From contig VXTZ01000007.1 in the NCBI GenBank assembly GCA_009837205.1, positions 40,345 through 104,344 on the forward strand: a stretch of DNA of 64,000 bases, given 5' to 3'. Shown here in pieces: positions 10,224 to 17,526 of the stretch. Position 1 is the stretch's first letter. Every line of letters starts with the position of its first letter. The notes under the pieces were generated by a model. The model did no database searches and was not told the DNA's origin. It saw nothing but the letters and a program-made list of their open reading frames with translations. Both the position numbers and the translations under genes were made by a program. This DNA comes from Candidatus Dadabacteria bacterium (GTDB lineage: Bacteria > Desulfobacterota_D > UBA1144 > Nemesobacterales > Nemesobacteraceae).

Positions 10224-10335
10224 GTTTTAAAGAGGCCGAGGCATTGCTGCCTCGGGGGAAAAGCTTGCTAGACAACAACTTCATCAATTAACATGGCTTC
10301 AAAGAGGCCTAAGTTTTACTGCTTAGGGGCGATTC
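10224..10335 (-). CRISPR. Relic CRISPR: two degenerate repeats upstream of cas3
   Basis: Two 40-nt sequences at 10224-10263 and 10296-10335 resemble the repeat at 80-116. Both keep AAGAGGCC and an inverted repeat, and read on the minus strand they end in GGCCTCTTTAAAAC and GGCCTCTTTGAAGC. Their start-to-start distance is 72, against 73 in the main array, so this is repeat-spacer-repeat architecture with a 32-nt spacer remnant. Neither copy would be a normal repeat now, so the unit is probably a dead array left from an inversion, duplication or contraction. No third copy is found one period away on either side. Confidence 0.65.
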
Positions 10336-10377
10336 TAATTTTATATACAGAAAGATATCCATAAGCATAATTCATAA

Positions 10378-10551
10378 TCAGGAAACCACGATGTCAAAAA
10401 AATTGCTAATTCTTTGGAACAACTCTTGAATGTCTTTGTCTCAAATACTAACAGGATCATATCGACTATGATCCTCATCAAATGCGTAAAGGCGAGTAGT
10501 ATCAATTACAACCTCCTTAAGCAAAACCCTCTTCAACAAATAACATGAAAC
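10378..10551 (-). pseudogene. Decayed small ORF interrupted by a stop
   Basis: The minus strand is open for about 36 codons from 10551 to an in-frame TGA at 10441-10443, then open for 20 more in the same frame to a TGA at 10378. The reading contains EVVIDTTRLYAFDEDHSRYD and, after the stop, DKDIQELFQRISNFF, both of protein-like composition. I do not recognise the family. There is no start codon with a ribosome site. It looks like a gene fragment decaying beside the cas locus; chance cannot be excluded. The rest of 10336-10639 shows nothing I can name. Confidence 0.3.
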
Positions 10552-10639
10552 TCAATTTTATTGGCTTTAATGGTAAAAGTCAATAGAGCAATCCGAAATT
10601 CCATTTGAGGTCGATAGAGGTCTTGATATGCTGCAACAA

Positions 10640-12136
10640 TCAAATTCGAACCTTTGCGGCAAATAAAATTGAGTTGTGAAAGGGAAACTGTCTGAATTGG
10701 TTGAAGATATTCAAGGCACGATTCCGTGCTGCCACGTGATTCACGATAGGAAGGGGATAGCTATTTTCTAGAAAAATCCCCGAGTCTTCAAGTACATGTT
10801 CGGGTGCGGTCCAAGGCTGGTGAATATACTTATTCGGCAAGCTTGCGAGTTCAGGAACCCAGCGTCGCACGTAACCGCCGTCGGGGTCGAATTTCTGGCC
10901 TTGGAGAATCGGATTGAAAATACGAAAAAACGGAGCTGCGTCAACCCCGCAACCCGCGACCCACTGCCAGCTTACTGAGTTGTTAGCAAGGTCCGCGTCC
11001 ACCAGGGTATCCCAGAACCAGGCGGCACCGTCCTGCCACGGGATAAGCAGGTGCTTCACGAGAAAAGAAGCGGCGATCATGCGTACCCGGTTGTGCATCC
11101 ATCCCGTTGCCCACAGTTCCCGCATCCCCGCGTCAACTATTGGGTAGCCAGTGAGACCCTGCTGCCACAGGCGAAGCGCTTCTTCATTCCTTGCCCACGG
11201 GAAGCGTTCAAATTCCGGTCGGAAAGGTTTTTCAGGAAATGTCGGCCAGTGGTAAAGCAGGTGGTGTGAGAATTCCCTCCATACGATCTGGCGAAAAAAG
11301 GATTTCAGATCATCTTGCGATTCAGGTTTTACGCTTGCAAGCGAGCGATGCCAGCATGTCCTTGGTGATATTTCACCTAAATGAAAATGAGGAGAAAGCT
11401 TGGAAGTTCCCGCGATGTCGAGCCGGTCGCGCTTGCTTCCGTATCCCGTTGCTGACTGTTCCAGAAACGAATCCAGGCGCAAGAAGGCTCCCTGCTCCCC
11501 CGGCGTCCACATATCAAGCCAGTCGGTACTCCAGTCGGGCCCTTGCGGCAGCAGTTTCCACTCCTTAAGCGAATCACTCCTGATAGGTTGTTTCATGCGT
11601 GGAAGCTGTTTTGGCGCAGACAGGGGTACAGGCGGTGGAAGCTTTTTCAAGCAGGTTTTATAAAAAAGTGTGAACACCTTGTAGGGTTCGCCGTTTTTTG
11701 TCCTAACAGATTCGGGGGGAAAAAGCAGGTTGCCGTCAAACACCTTTAGCTTAGCTCCGAGGTTGTTCAGAACGGTTCTCACTTCGGACTCAACTTCGAT
11801 CGCGTGCGGTTCCGTGAGTCGGGTGACATGAACTGTCGTGGCTCCTGTTTCAGTCACAAGATTTTGCAGTATTTCCTTCGGCTGGCCGCGACGCAGAATC
11901 AGCCTGTTTCCGCGGGCTTCCAAGGATCTGTTTAGCGCCAAAAGGCTGTTATGTAACCACCACCTGCTTGCGCCGCCGGGTGGCCAGGGATCTGAATCTG
12001 CGTCTTCAAGTATATAGACCGGCACTACGGGCCGAGCGGATTTGCCTGCCTCCGCTAGTGCCGGATTATCCAGAAGCCTGAGGTCCTTTCTGAACCAGTG
12101 AATGATTGGATTTGCCGTCTCTTTTGCTTGACTCAT
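10640..12136 (-). CDS. phrB: Deoxyribodipyrimidine photolyase (class I)
   Basis: This flavoenzyme uses blue light to split cyclobutane pyrimidine dimers. The 498-residue protein has the N-terminal antenna domain (HWFRKDLRLLDNPAL) and the C-terminal FAD domain with FFRQIVWREFSHHLL, TGYPIVDAGMRELWATGWMH, DLANNSVSWQWVAG and IFNPILQGQKFDP. Length and all FAD-binding landmarks are those of class I CPD photolyases rather than cryptochromes or (6-4) enzymes. It stands alone, divergent from era across 118 bp. Its presence fits an organism exposed to sunlight. Confidence 0.95.
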   Translation of the reverse strand: MSQAKETANPIIHWFRKDLRLLDNPALAEAGKSARPVVPVYILEDADSDPWPPGGASRWWLHNSLLALNRSLEARGNRLILRRGQPKEILQNLVTETGATTVHVTRLTEPHAIEVESEVRTVLNNLGAKLKVFDGNLLFPPESVRTKNGEPYKVFTLFYKTCLKKLPPPVPLSAPKQLPRMKQPIRSDSLKEWKLLPQGPDWSTDWLDMWTPGEQGAFLRLDSFLEQSATGYGSKRDRLDIAGTSKLSPHFHLGEISPRTCWHRSLASVKPESQDDLKSFFRQIVWREFSHHLLYHWPTFPEKPFRPEFERFPWARNEEALRLWQQGLTGYPIVDAGMRELWATGWMHNRVRMIAASFLVKHLLIPWQDGAAWFWDTLVDADLANNSVSWQWVAGCGVDAAPFFRIFNPILQGQKFDPDGGYVRRWVPELASLPNKYIHQPWTAPEHVLEDSGIFLENSYPLPIVNHVAARNRALNIFNQFRQFPFHNSILFAAKVRI

Positions 12137-12254
12137 TTTTACTGGGAAACCGGTTTTTGCCTCGAAGATGACGGTAAATTATACTGGTAGGAACATATTT
12201 CTCTGAAAGAAATTCGGCAACTTTTTGTTAGAATCTAACTAGAGATTCATTTCC

Positions 12255-13160
12255 ATGGTCCAAACAGCTTCAAAAGAGGGTTTCAGGTCCGGGTTCATTT
12301 CCGTGATAGGACGACCTAATGTCGGAAAATCCACTCTTGTGAATTCCATCGTCGGAGAAAAAGTTTCGGCCGTTTCGGATAAGCCGAGCACTACCAGGAA
12401 CAGAATTCTGGGAGTAAGGACTTTTGATGATTCGCAGCTGGTTTTTCTCGACACTCCTGGGGTATACAGGGAGAAAAGCAGGCTCGGGAAATCCATGGCC
12501 CGTGCGGTAAGCGGTGCTCTTTCCGACGCTGATCTGGTGGCGTTCGTTACGGACGTGGAAAAGCCTTTCAGGGCGGCTGATCAGTCCATACTTAAGATGC
12601 TCAGGAAACCTTCCTTGTTTGTCGTAAACAAGATCGACAAGATAAAGAAATCAAAGCTCCTGTCGATGCTTTCAGCTGCCGAGAGATTTTCTGAGAAGTT
12701 CCTCGAAATAGTTCCCATCTCGGCTATTACGGGCGACGGGGTGGAGGAGCTCACGCAGCTTCTCAAAAAACACCTGCCCGAAGGGCCGAAATATTTCCCT
12801 GATGATATTTTCACGGATCAGCCTGAGATTTTTTACGTAAGCGAACTCATAAGGGAGAAAGTCTTCAATCTCACGCGAAAGGAAATTCCCTATAAAGTTG
12901 CGGTGGTGGTCTCGGGATTCAGCGAGGATACGGAACGGAACCTGATCAGGATAAGTGCTGAAATCTATGTTGAGAGAAAAAGCCACAAGGGGATTCTCAT
13001 AGGAAAGGGCGGGGGGATGCTAAAGCGGATCGGTTCCGAGGCCAGGGTTGATATTGAAAGGATACTGGGAGTTAAGCTGTTTCTTGAGATTTGGGTCAAG
13101 GTTAAGGAGAACTGGACCCAGAGCGATTTCCTTATAAAGGAATTCGGTTACGGGGACTGA
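12255..13160 (+). CDS. era: GTPase Era
   Basis: Era binds the 3-prime end of 16S rRNA and checkpoints 30S assembly. The 301-residue protein has G1 GRPNVGKSTL, G3 DTPG, G4 NKID and G5 SAITG, followed by a KH RNA-binding domain with HKGILIGKGGGMLKRIG. The GTPase part occupies about residues 10-175 and KH about 205-295. The Shine-Dalgarno sequence before the ATG is weak. It is transcribed divergently from photolyase and convergently with the enoyl-CoA hydratase gene. Confidence 0.96.
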   Translation: MVQTASKEGFRSGFISVIGRPNVGKSTLVNSIVGEKVSAVSDKPSTTRNRILGVRTFDDSQLVFLDTPGVYREKSRLGKSMARAVSGALSDADLVAFVTDVEKPFRAADQSILKMLRKPSLFVVNKIDKIKKSKLLSMLSAAERFSEKFLEIVPISAITGDGVEELTQLLKKHLPEGPKYFPDDIFTDQPEIFYVSELIREKVFNLTRKEIPYKVAVVVSGFSEDTERNLIRISAEIYVERKSHKGILIGKGGGMLKRIGSEARVDIERILGVKLFLEIWVKVKENWTQSDFLIKEFGYGD

Positions 13161-13173
13161 ACCGCAGAAGTCT

Positions 13174-13959
13174 TTATTCTCCCTTGAAAATGGGCTTTCT
13201 CTTTCCGAGAAAAGCCCTTTTTCCTTCCTTGGAGTCGCTGCTTTTCCTCACCTTGGCGAAAAGAGACCTTATGAGCTCTTCGTTTTCTTCCGATACTGGC
13301 CTTCCTTCTTCCCAGATATTTATCATCTTTTTCATCGATATCATCGAAAGCGGGGCGTTTTCGCTTATTCCCTCGGCAAGTCCATAGGTGAACTCTTCAA
13401 GCCTTTCTCTTTTTACAACATGGTCGACAAGTCCTTTTTCCAGGGCTCTTTCGGCATTAACGGGGTTTCCGGTGAGAAATAGTTCCCTTGTAAACCCGGG
13501 ACCCACCAAGTTCAGAAATTGCTTTATTCCGCTGTAATGATAAGTCACTCCCAGCTTTACGGGCGGGATTGCGAGTTTCGCGTCGTCGGCGCATACTCTC
13601 AGGTCGCAAGTCGCCGCGAGTTCTAGTCCCGCTCCGAAGGCATGACCGTTTATCATTGCTATTACGGGGAGAGGGTAGGACTTGACCGCCCGCATGGCTT
13701 CGGTCAGGGGATGGCCGCTTTCTATGGCAACTTCTTCCTCGGATATTGCGGCTATATCATATCCTGAGCAGAAAGCCCTATCACCGCTTCCTCTTATAAC
13801 AACACATCTGATATCAGTGGTTTTTCCCAGTCTTAGGAATTCCTCGGTTAAAAGTCCTAGAGTTTCTGGCGTAAGGGAGTTTCTTTTCTCAGGGCGATTG
13901 AGAGTAAGAGTGCAGATTGAACCCTTGGTCTCTATAAGAATTTCTTTGTTCTCGGCCAT
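13174..13959 (-). CDS. Enoyl-CoA hydratase/isomerase family protein
   Basis: This is a crotonase-superfamily enzyme acting on acyl-CoA. The 261-residue protein shows LNRPEKRNSLT near the N-terminus, the oxyanion-hole region GDRAFCSGYD, and INGHAFGAGLELAATCDLR. The usual first catalytic Glu of a true hydratase falls in GLELAATCDLR. The exact substrate cannot be read from sequence; crotonases catalyse hydration, isomerisation and hydrolysis. No beta-oxidation partners adjoin it, so it is probably a single transcription unit. Confidence 0.88.
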   Translation of the reverse strand: MAENKEILIETKGSICTLTLNRPEKRNSLTPETLGLLTEEFLRLGKTTDIRCVVIRGSGDRAFCSGYDIAAISEEEVAIESGHPLTEAMRAVKSYPLPVIAMINGHAFGAGLELAATCDLRVCADDAKLAIPPVKLGVTYHYSGIKQFLNLVGPGFTRELFLTGNPVNAERALEKGLVDHVVKRERLEEFTYGLAEGISENAPLSMISMKKMINIWEEGRPVSEENEELIRSLFAKVRKSSDSKEGKRAFLGKRKPIFKGE

Positions 13960-14015
13960 GAAGAAATTATATGTTATCGAAGCTTGAGGTCTAAGCGGAA
14001 ACCGGGAGACGGAAC

Positions 14016-14465
14016 TCAGAACACCCGTTCAGATTCGTTGATTACGCTTTCTTTGACGCGCGGGTGAAGACCTTCCCGAGTCGTCACGTCAACCTCACAT
14101 CCTAAGTTGTCTTCAAGAAACTGTTTTACCCCGGCTAGGTCAAGCAGACTGAAGCTGATTCCCGGGTCAATGTCTATAAAAAAGTCTATGTCGCTTGACG
14201 AGGTGTTTTCACCCCGAACGGCGGAACCGAACAGGAAAATGGATTTTACTCCTTGTCCGCGCAACGGTTTTTCAAGCGACAGAACCCGTTTATGAATTTC
14301 TCCTTTTGTCATGGGTTTTGCTGGAAGCCCGTCGGTTGATGCTATATCTCTTTCCACTAGAAGCCGCAACGCTTCGCGAACCACTTCGCTTGCGTTGTTG
14401 TAAAGTCCAGACGAAACCTTTTTCCGGATAAACTCTTCCAGTCTGGGTGTGAGCGAAACATTCAT
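14016..14465 (-). CDS. ParD-like ribbon-helix-helix fused to a nucleotidyltransferase
   Basis: The first ~45 residues, MNVSLTPRLEEFIRKKV then YNNASEVVREALRLLVERD, are a ParD/CopG-type DNA-binding antitoxin domain. The rest is an MNT-type minimal nucleotidyltransferase with FLFGSAVRGE and SDIDFFIDID, the GS-x(9+)-DxD catalytic signature. I chose ATG 14465 because the ParD domain begins there and AGAGG precedes it; an earlier ATG at 14528 adds 21 unrelated residues. MNT proteins usually pair with a HEPN toxin and ParD with ParE; neither toxin is adjacent. The promoter region carries an inverted repeat that could be its own operator. The domains are clear; the function is inferred. Confidence 0.8.
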   Translation of the reverse strand: MNVSLTPRLEEFIRKKVSSGLYNNASEVVREALRLLVERDIASTDGLPAKPMTKGEIHKRVLSLEKPLRGQGVKSIFLFGSAVRGENTSSSDIDFFIDIDPGISFSLLDLAGVKQFLEDNLGCEVDVTTREGLHPRVKESVINESERVF

Positions 14466-14495
14466 CAGCTTGCCTCTGCAGTGCATAAGGATACT

Positions 14496-14527
14496 TTGAT
14501 AACAGGGTTTATCAATCTCTGTTATCA
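14496..14527. promoter_or_regulatory. Inverted-repeat operator with TGATAA half-sites
   Basis: TGATAACAG (14497-14505) and CTGTTATCA (14519-14527) form a perfect 9-bp inverted repeat, centre to centre 22 bp, about two helical turns. A further inverted half-site, TTATCAA (14509-14515), lies between. Clusters of short half-sites at such phasing are what ribbon-helix-helix repressors such as ParD bind. The element lies between the ParD-nucleotidyltransferase gene and the divergent AlbA gene, so it could control both. Confidence 0.5.
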
Positions 14528-14559
14528 TGCTCCGCTTCGTTGCTCGCTGTTGCGAGGGG

Positions 14560-14586
14560 TTGTTTTTTCAGTCTTTGAAGTATAAT
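14560..14586 (+). promoter_or_regulatory. Possible promoter of the AlbA/ATPase gene
   Basis: TTGTTT (14560-14565) and a perfect TATAAT (14581-14586) are separated by 15 bp, slightly short. The ATG of the downstream gene begins 9 nt after the -10 box, implying a leaderless or almost leaderless transcript. A small hairpin (CTCGC/GCGAG, 14543-14556) lies just upstream. Confidence 0.4.
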
Positions 14587-14595
14587 TTATCCAGC

Positions 14596-16350
14596 ATGAC
14601 CTACAGTAGCGAGCATATCATAGAGCAGTTGTCGTTGGGTGAGGACAGCCACTGGGAATTCAAGCAGGTTGTATTTGAGGGAGATCGTCCCAAGAGTCCA
14701 AGCCCCGACAATTGGGCCGACGAGATGGCTGCGTTTGCAAATACAAGCGGCGGGGTACTGCTTTGCGGGGTCACCGACGGGGGAGAAGTGCAGGGCATGT
14801 CAATCGGCCAGATGGACGAGCTTGAAAGGCTTCTGGTGGAAGTATCCTCTAATTCGATAAAGCCCTCAGTCCGGATCAATACATTTCGCAAAAAAATAAG
14901 GGGAAAAGGGGCGATTCTGCTGGTTGAAATACCTGAAGGTTCCTCGCAGCATGACAGTCCCGGAGGCAGCTTTTGCCGGGTGGGGAGCTCAAAGCGGAAA
15001 ATGACGAGCGATGAGAGGTTGCGTCTGGCGCAAAACAGAGGGCAGTCTCGTTTTCTGTGGTTTGATAAACAGACGGTGCCGGAAACCGGATTTGAAACGC
15101 TCAGCAGAGAATTGTGGAATCCCCTGCTGAGTGCCGAGAGTGCCGTTGACCCCGAACTTGCGCTTGTGAAAATGGGTTTGCTGGCTGAAGACGAAACCGG
15201 CACTAGGAGGGCAACAGTGGCCGGCGTGCTTTTGTGCAGCGAATCTCCAGAGCTTCTTCTTCCTAACGCCTCAGTAATGGCCACCTTTTATCTTGGCAAG
15301 GACAGGGCGTCAAAACAGGCTGACGCGCGGGTAATCGGCGGTCCGGTTAATCGGCAGATTGCCGATGCGGTAGCTTTTGTCTTGCGGAACATGAAGACCG
15401 CGGCGCGCAAGGAGCCCGCCCGGGTTGATATGCCTCAGTACAGCGAGAGAGCTGTCTTTGAGGCTGTTGTAAACGCTGTTGTTCACAGGGATTATTCTGT
15501 AAAGGGAAGCAGGATTCGCCTCTCCATGTTTGAGGACAGGCTTGAGATACTGTCTCCGGGTGCTCTTCCGAACAATCTTACCGTTGACAGTATGGACATT
15601 CGCCAGTCCACGCGAAACGAGATACTGGCCTCGGTGCTTGGACGGATGCCGGTCGGCGGTGCCAGAGGATCCGGAGAAAGACAGTTTTTTATGGAAAGGC
15701 GGGGAGATGGAGTGCCCATCATCCGGCGGGAAACTCGGGAACTCTGCGGCAAGCATCCTGAATACAGACTTATTGACGGGTCGGATCTCTGTCTTACCAT
15801 TCCGGCAGCTTCCTTGGAGGCTGAAGCTGCTAGCCCGGTCATTACGGTACGTCATTCGGGCAGACCCCTGCCCGGAACGAGCGTGCTGGTACTGTTTCCA
15901 AACAAGACTTGGAAGCTTGCCGCGACCGATGAGAACGGAGAGGCGACGGTCAGCCTGCATTCAATTCATCTGCCGATGACCGTGTTTGTCGCGGCTGAAG
16001 GCTTTGCCGCTCATGTTGAGCGGGACTGGGTTCCCGCGCAAGCGTCTCTCGCAGTCGAACTGGAAACTTTACCCGAGGGGGGTTCGGTAATTTTCGCTGA
16101 GTCTACGGGAAAGATACCGGGATTGAAGGGGAGACTGAATCCCATTAGAGATACTCATGACCGCACCTATCTTTACGCCTCCAACATCGCGATCGAAAAG
16201 GGAAAGCAGCAGCCGGTTCATTTCACTCTTGGAGAAGGACTGATCCTGACTGACTCGGACGGGCGGGAAATGCTTGTGCGCATTATTGAGATTTTCGGAA
16301 GGTCGTGTCTTGTGGAATATCGCGGCCATGCCAAGCTCGAAACGGGATAG
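14596..16350 (+). CDS. AlbA_2/Schlafen-type ATP-binding protein with Ig-like extension
   Basis: The N-terminus is an AlbA_2 (Schlafen-fold, divergent AAA) domain, residues 1-160, with WEFKQVVFEGD, AAFANTSGGVLLCGV and RVGSSKRKMT. A GHKL-like ATPase C-terminal region follows (about 270-400) with FEAVVNAVVHRDYS, LEILSPGALP and RGSGERQF. Such proteins are often annotated as transcriptional regulators or defence-linked ATPases. Residues about 415-480 resemble a carboxypeptidase-regulatory beta sandwich (GRPLPGTSVLV, TDENGEATV), and the last ~100 residues are unrecognised. I start at ATG 14596, after a TATAAT box; the frame is open 23 codons further up without support. Confidence 0.75.
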   Translation: MTYSSEHIIEQLSLGEDSHWEFKQVVFEGDRPKSPSPDNWADEMAAFANTSGGVLLCGVTDGGEVQGMSIGQMDELERLLVEVSSNSIKPSVRINTFRKKIRGKGAILLVEIPEGSSQHDSPGGSFCRVGSSKRKMTSDERLRLAQNRGQSRFLWFDKQTVPETGFETLSRELWNPLLSAESAVDPELALVKMGLLAEDETGTRRATVAGVLLCSESPELLLPNASVMATFYLGKDRASKQADARVIGGPVNRQIADAVAFVLRNMKTAARKEPARVDMPQYSERAVFEAVVNAVVHRDYSVKGSRIRLSMFEDRLEILSPGALPNNLTVDSMDIRQSTRNEILASVLGRMPVGGARGSGERQFFMERRGDGVPIIRRETRELCGKHPEYRLIDGSDLCLTIPAASLEAEAASPVITVRHSGRPLPGTSVLVLFPNKTWKLAATDENGEATVSLHSIHLPMTVFVAAEGFAAHVERDWVPAQASLAVELETLPEGGSVIFAESTGKIPGLKGRLNPIRDTHDRTYLYASNIAIEKGKQQPVHFTLGEGLILTDSDGREMLVRIIEIFGRSCLVEYRGHAKLETG

Positions 16351-16425
16351 AGGTCGACTGCCTCGGCAAAACTTCCGTCTGCGGTATACTTGTCCGGGAA
16401 GAATATTTTTGCCGGGACAGAAAAA

Positions 16426-16953
16426 TTGCAGAAGCGAATCTACAGGGTGCTATTTCTCTGCACGGGCAATTCGATCCGTTCGATCATTGCTGAATCTCCT
16501 TTGAATTACGATAGCGACGGAAAATTTGTCGGCTACAGTGCGGGCAGTCATCCCCGGGGAGAAGTTCACCCTCAAGCCCTTAATCTGTTGTGCGGCAAGG
16601 GACACGCCATTGAGAACCTGCGCTCCAAGTCTTGGGATGAATTCAAGGTGGAGGATGTTCCTTCGATGGATTTTATCTTGACAGTGTGTGACAACGCGGC
16701 GAATGAACCTTGTCCCGTGTGGCCGAGCATGCCGGTGACGGCTCACTGGGGTCTTGCGGACCCCGCGGGCGTTGAGGGAACTGAAACTGAGCAGTTAAAA
16801 GCTTTTGAAAAAGCCTACGACTTGCTCAAAGAGCCTATCGCTGCGTTTCTGGCCCTTCCGTTTGACTCGCTTGACAGCGTGGAACTTCGTGAGAGACTTG
16901 AAAAGATAGGGCGCCGTGGGTCTGGAACGGATGGAGAGGAGAATAGTTACTGA
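16426..16953 (+). CDS. arsC: Arsenate reductase-like low-molecular-weight phosphatase (ArsC/LMWPTP)
   Basis: The P-loop RVLFLCTGNSIRSIIAE carries the CX5R catalytic signature, with Cys as nucleophile. Later landmarks are TVCDNAANEPCPVWP, with two more Cys, and HWGLADPAGVEG, the catalytic Asp-Pro. This is the thioredoxin-coupled ArsC pattern, which reduces arsenate through three cysteines. No arsR or arsenite pump is nearby, so a phosphatase role or genome-scattered ars genes are possible. The start is uncertain: TTG 16426 gives the family-like N-terminus, and TTG 16390 would add 12 residues but overlaps a TATACT box at 16385-16390. It follows the AlbA gene by 75 bp. Confidence 0.82.
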   Translation: MQKRIYRVLFLCTGNSIRSIIAESPLNYDSDGKFVGYSAGSHPRGEVHPQALNLLCGKGHAIENLRSKSWDEFKVEDVPSMDFILTVCDNAANEPCPVWPSMPVTAHWGLADPAGVEGTETEQLKAFEKAYDLLKEPIAAFLALPFDSLDSVELRERLEKIGRRGSGTDGEENSY

Positions 16954-17021
16954 CGTTTGAAGCGTTTCTGTCCGACCACCGCATGAGACCTGAATCGTTC
17001 TGATTCTCACGCAGAAGCACT

Positions 17022-17495
17022 ATGAAGAAACAAAAAACCCTGTATCTGGCTAACCCCTACGGCTTTTCCGCGCAGCAGCGCGAAGGGCCTCTGGCGGTTC
17101 TTGTCGAGGTTCTGGAATCAATGGGAGCCGAGGTATGGGAGCCGTTTTCCCGGAACAATCAGGTTGATAAGGCGGTTGCCGGCTGGGCCTATCAGGTTGG
17201 ACAGTCGGACCTCAGGGACGTGCGTGAGGCCGACGGGTTGTTCGCGGTTGTCAATGGATGTCCGCCGGACGAAGGAGTTATGGTGGAACTGGGAATGGCT
17301 ATTGCTTGGGAAAAACCCGTGTTTCTGTTCCGAGATGACTTCCGCAGCTGCACCGACAGCGAGGTCTATCCGCTCAACCTGATGCTGTTTGCCGGCATGC
17401 CTGAAAAGGGCTGGGAGGCTTACTTGTATGGTTCTGTAGAAGAGATAACCGACCCGGACAAAGCGCTGGCGAGATGGCTTAAAGATGCGGACTGA
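17022..17495 (+). CDS. Nucleoside 2-deoxyribosyltransferase family protein
   Basis: Members of this family cleave or transfer the deoxyribose of nucleosides or nucleotides during salvage or detoxification. The 157-residue protein has the N-terminal YLANPYGFS, the Asp in LRDVREADGLFAVVNG, and the catalytic Glu region EGVMVELGMAIAWEKPV. It is the size of the usual single-domain enzymes. It is preceded by arsC and convergent with the alcohol dehydrogenase gene. Substrate cannot be predicted. Confidence 0.85.
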   Translation: MKKQKTLYLANPYGFSAQQREGPLAVLVEVLESMGAEVWEPFSRNNQVDKAVAGWAYQVGQSDLRDVREADGLFAVVNGCPPDEGVMVELGMAIAWEKPVFLFRDDFRSCTDSEVYPLNLMLFAGMPEKGWEAYLYGSVEEITDPDKALARWLKDAD

Positions 17496-17526
17496 TTACT
17501 TTTTTAGAGACGAGTCACCAAAAAAT

